A DNA stretch of 8,317 nt from Gemmatimonadota bacterium (lineage in GTDB: Bacteria; Gemmatimonadota; Gemmatimonadetes; Longimicrobiales; Longimicrobiaceae), in assembly GCA_019348475.1 (NCBI GenBank), contig JAHWJJ010000187.1:1-8317 (forward strand), given 5' to 3'. How positions within the stretch are numbered: the stretch's first letter is position 1; each line of letters opens with the position of its first letter. Positions 7,717 to 8,317 of this stretch are shown piece by piece. The position numbers and the translations under genes were made by a program. The notes below the pieces were generated by a model. That model was given only the letters and a program-made list of their open reading frames with translations, made no database searches and was not told the DNA's origin.

Positions 7717-8248
7717 CAGGAGCAACGGTCCGGATGATCGCCAGCATGAGCTCCTGGTCCTTGCTGCTGATCCCGTGTCCGCCCAGGAGGACCTCGCCAA
7801 CGGAGAAGCCCTTCGGGTGGGGATCACGGAACCAGCCGCTGGCGGTGTACCGCCCTTCCCGGTAGTGGGTCACGATGAACACCCGCAGGCCGCCGATGGA
7901 ATCCCAGCACTCGCTCTGCTCGGAAGCGGAGGAGCTGTCGGTGGAGCCTGGCCGGAAAGACTCCGTGCCCCAGTGACCATTGATGGAATGGAACTCCCGC
8001 GGTCCATCGCGCCATGCCACGCCCCCGTGCTGGAACGCGGCGGTCGTCTCCTCCGTGAACGTGGGTGGCAGCCGGTAGCTGAATCCGCGGTACGGCCCTG
8101 CCACGCGCACCCAGCCGGCCGTATCCACCCGCGGGACCGTGCAGGCGGACAGCGTGTGCACCGGCGCGCGGCCGGACGAGCAGGCGGCCACCAGCAGCAG
8201 AAGGGCCGTTGCACCAATGACCCGGTGTATGGGCCAGGAGCGTGTCAT
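7703..8248 (-). CDS. Putative lipoprotein of unknown function, first gene of pair
   Basis: This 181-residue product starts at ATG 8248, chosen because GGAGGTGG lies 8 bases upstream; an ATG nine codons earlier lacks such a site. The lipoprotein signal is textbook: MTRSWPIHRVIGATALLLLVAAC with Cys23. The mature protein has Cys36 and Cys114 (CTVPR and SECWDSIGG), which may form a disulphide. It also has an FSYRLPPTF segment (56-64) of the kind seen in small beta-rich envelope proteins, and a helical end (DQELMLAIIRTVAP, 164-177). No enzyme motif was recognised. It would be exported and tethered to a membrane. It overlaps the following lipoprotein gene by 14 bases, so the two are surely co-transcribed and may act together. 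The function is unknown. Confidence 0.8.
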   Translation of the reverse strand: MTRSWPIHRVIGATALLLLVAACSSGRAPVHTLSACTVPRVDTAGWVRVAGPYRGFSYRLPPTFTEETTAAFQHGGVAWRDGPREFHSINGHWGTESFRPGSTDSSSASEQSECWDSIGGLRVFIVTHYREGRYTASGWFRDPHPKGFSVGEVLLGGHGISSKDQELMLAIIRTVAPDVAR

Positions 8249-8256
8249 CCGCGAAT

Positions 8257-8264
8257 CCACCTCC
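8257..8264 (-). promoter_or_regulatory. Ribosome binding site of the first lipoprotein gene
   Basis: GGAGGTGG on the minus strand, 8 bases before ATG 8248. It lies inside the longer frame that begins at 8275 and argues for the shorter start. Confidence 0.7.
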
Positions 8265-8317
8265 GTCTTCTTCATCCGCCGGCGCCGACATCCACCGACC
8301 CCGCTCCGGCGTTCCCC

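Overview
This is a GC-rich chromosomal window, judged by eye to be around 70% G+C, from a free-living bacterium. The dense coding, strong GGAGG ribosome binding sites, several lipoproteins with standard lipoboxes and GC-rich intergenic hairpins point to a Gram-negative-type lineage. A Gemmatimonadota (Longimicrobium-like) origin fits the overall style. That is an impression without a database search; other GC-rich phyla such as Myxococcota remain possible.

Layout from left to right. Positions 1-618 (minus) carry a type II toxin-antitoxin pair: a ribbon-helix-helix VapB-like antitoxin (361-618) and a VapC-like PIN-domain RNase (364 to the left edge), joined by a 4-base GTGA overlap. The toxin uses a GTG start and is cut by the window edge. 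Positions 619-1027 are non-coding, with a possible vapBC promoter, a probable terminator (760-794), small perfect palindromes and a five-unit 8-bp tandem array. Positions 1028-2419 (minus) encode an erythromycin-esterase-family lipoprotein. Positions 2610-3107 (minus) encode an Hsp20-type small heat shock protein, followed by an 11-bp perfect hairpin. A 649-bp divergent intergenic region separates it from gyrA. That region holds a second 8-bp array of related sequence, directly beside a 25-bp alternating pyrimidine-purine tract that could form Z-DNA.

Positions 3757-6429 (plus) encode a complete DNA gyrase subunit A of 890 residues, with the catalytic Tyr142, a GyrA box and an acidic tail. It ends in a 14-bp perfect terminator hairpin. 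Next comes a 151-residue protein (6673-7128, plus) with a beta-rich, Tubby/LURP-one-like look and a hydrophobic C-terminus. Convergent to it are two overlapping lipoprotein genes of unknown function (7703-8248 and 7156-7716, minus).

The genes do not form one pathway. gyrA is a housekeeping gene without gyrB beside it, and the rest is a mixture of stress, envelope and toxin-antitoxin genes. No convincing new multi-gene system is visible. The points most worth following are the glutamine at the quinolone-critical position of GyrA, the supercoiling-sensitive tract upstream of gyrA, the repeated octamer arrays, the lipid-anchored esterase with a direct repeat in its upstream region, and the unidentified lipoprotein pair.
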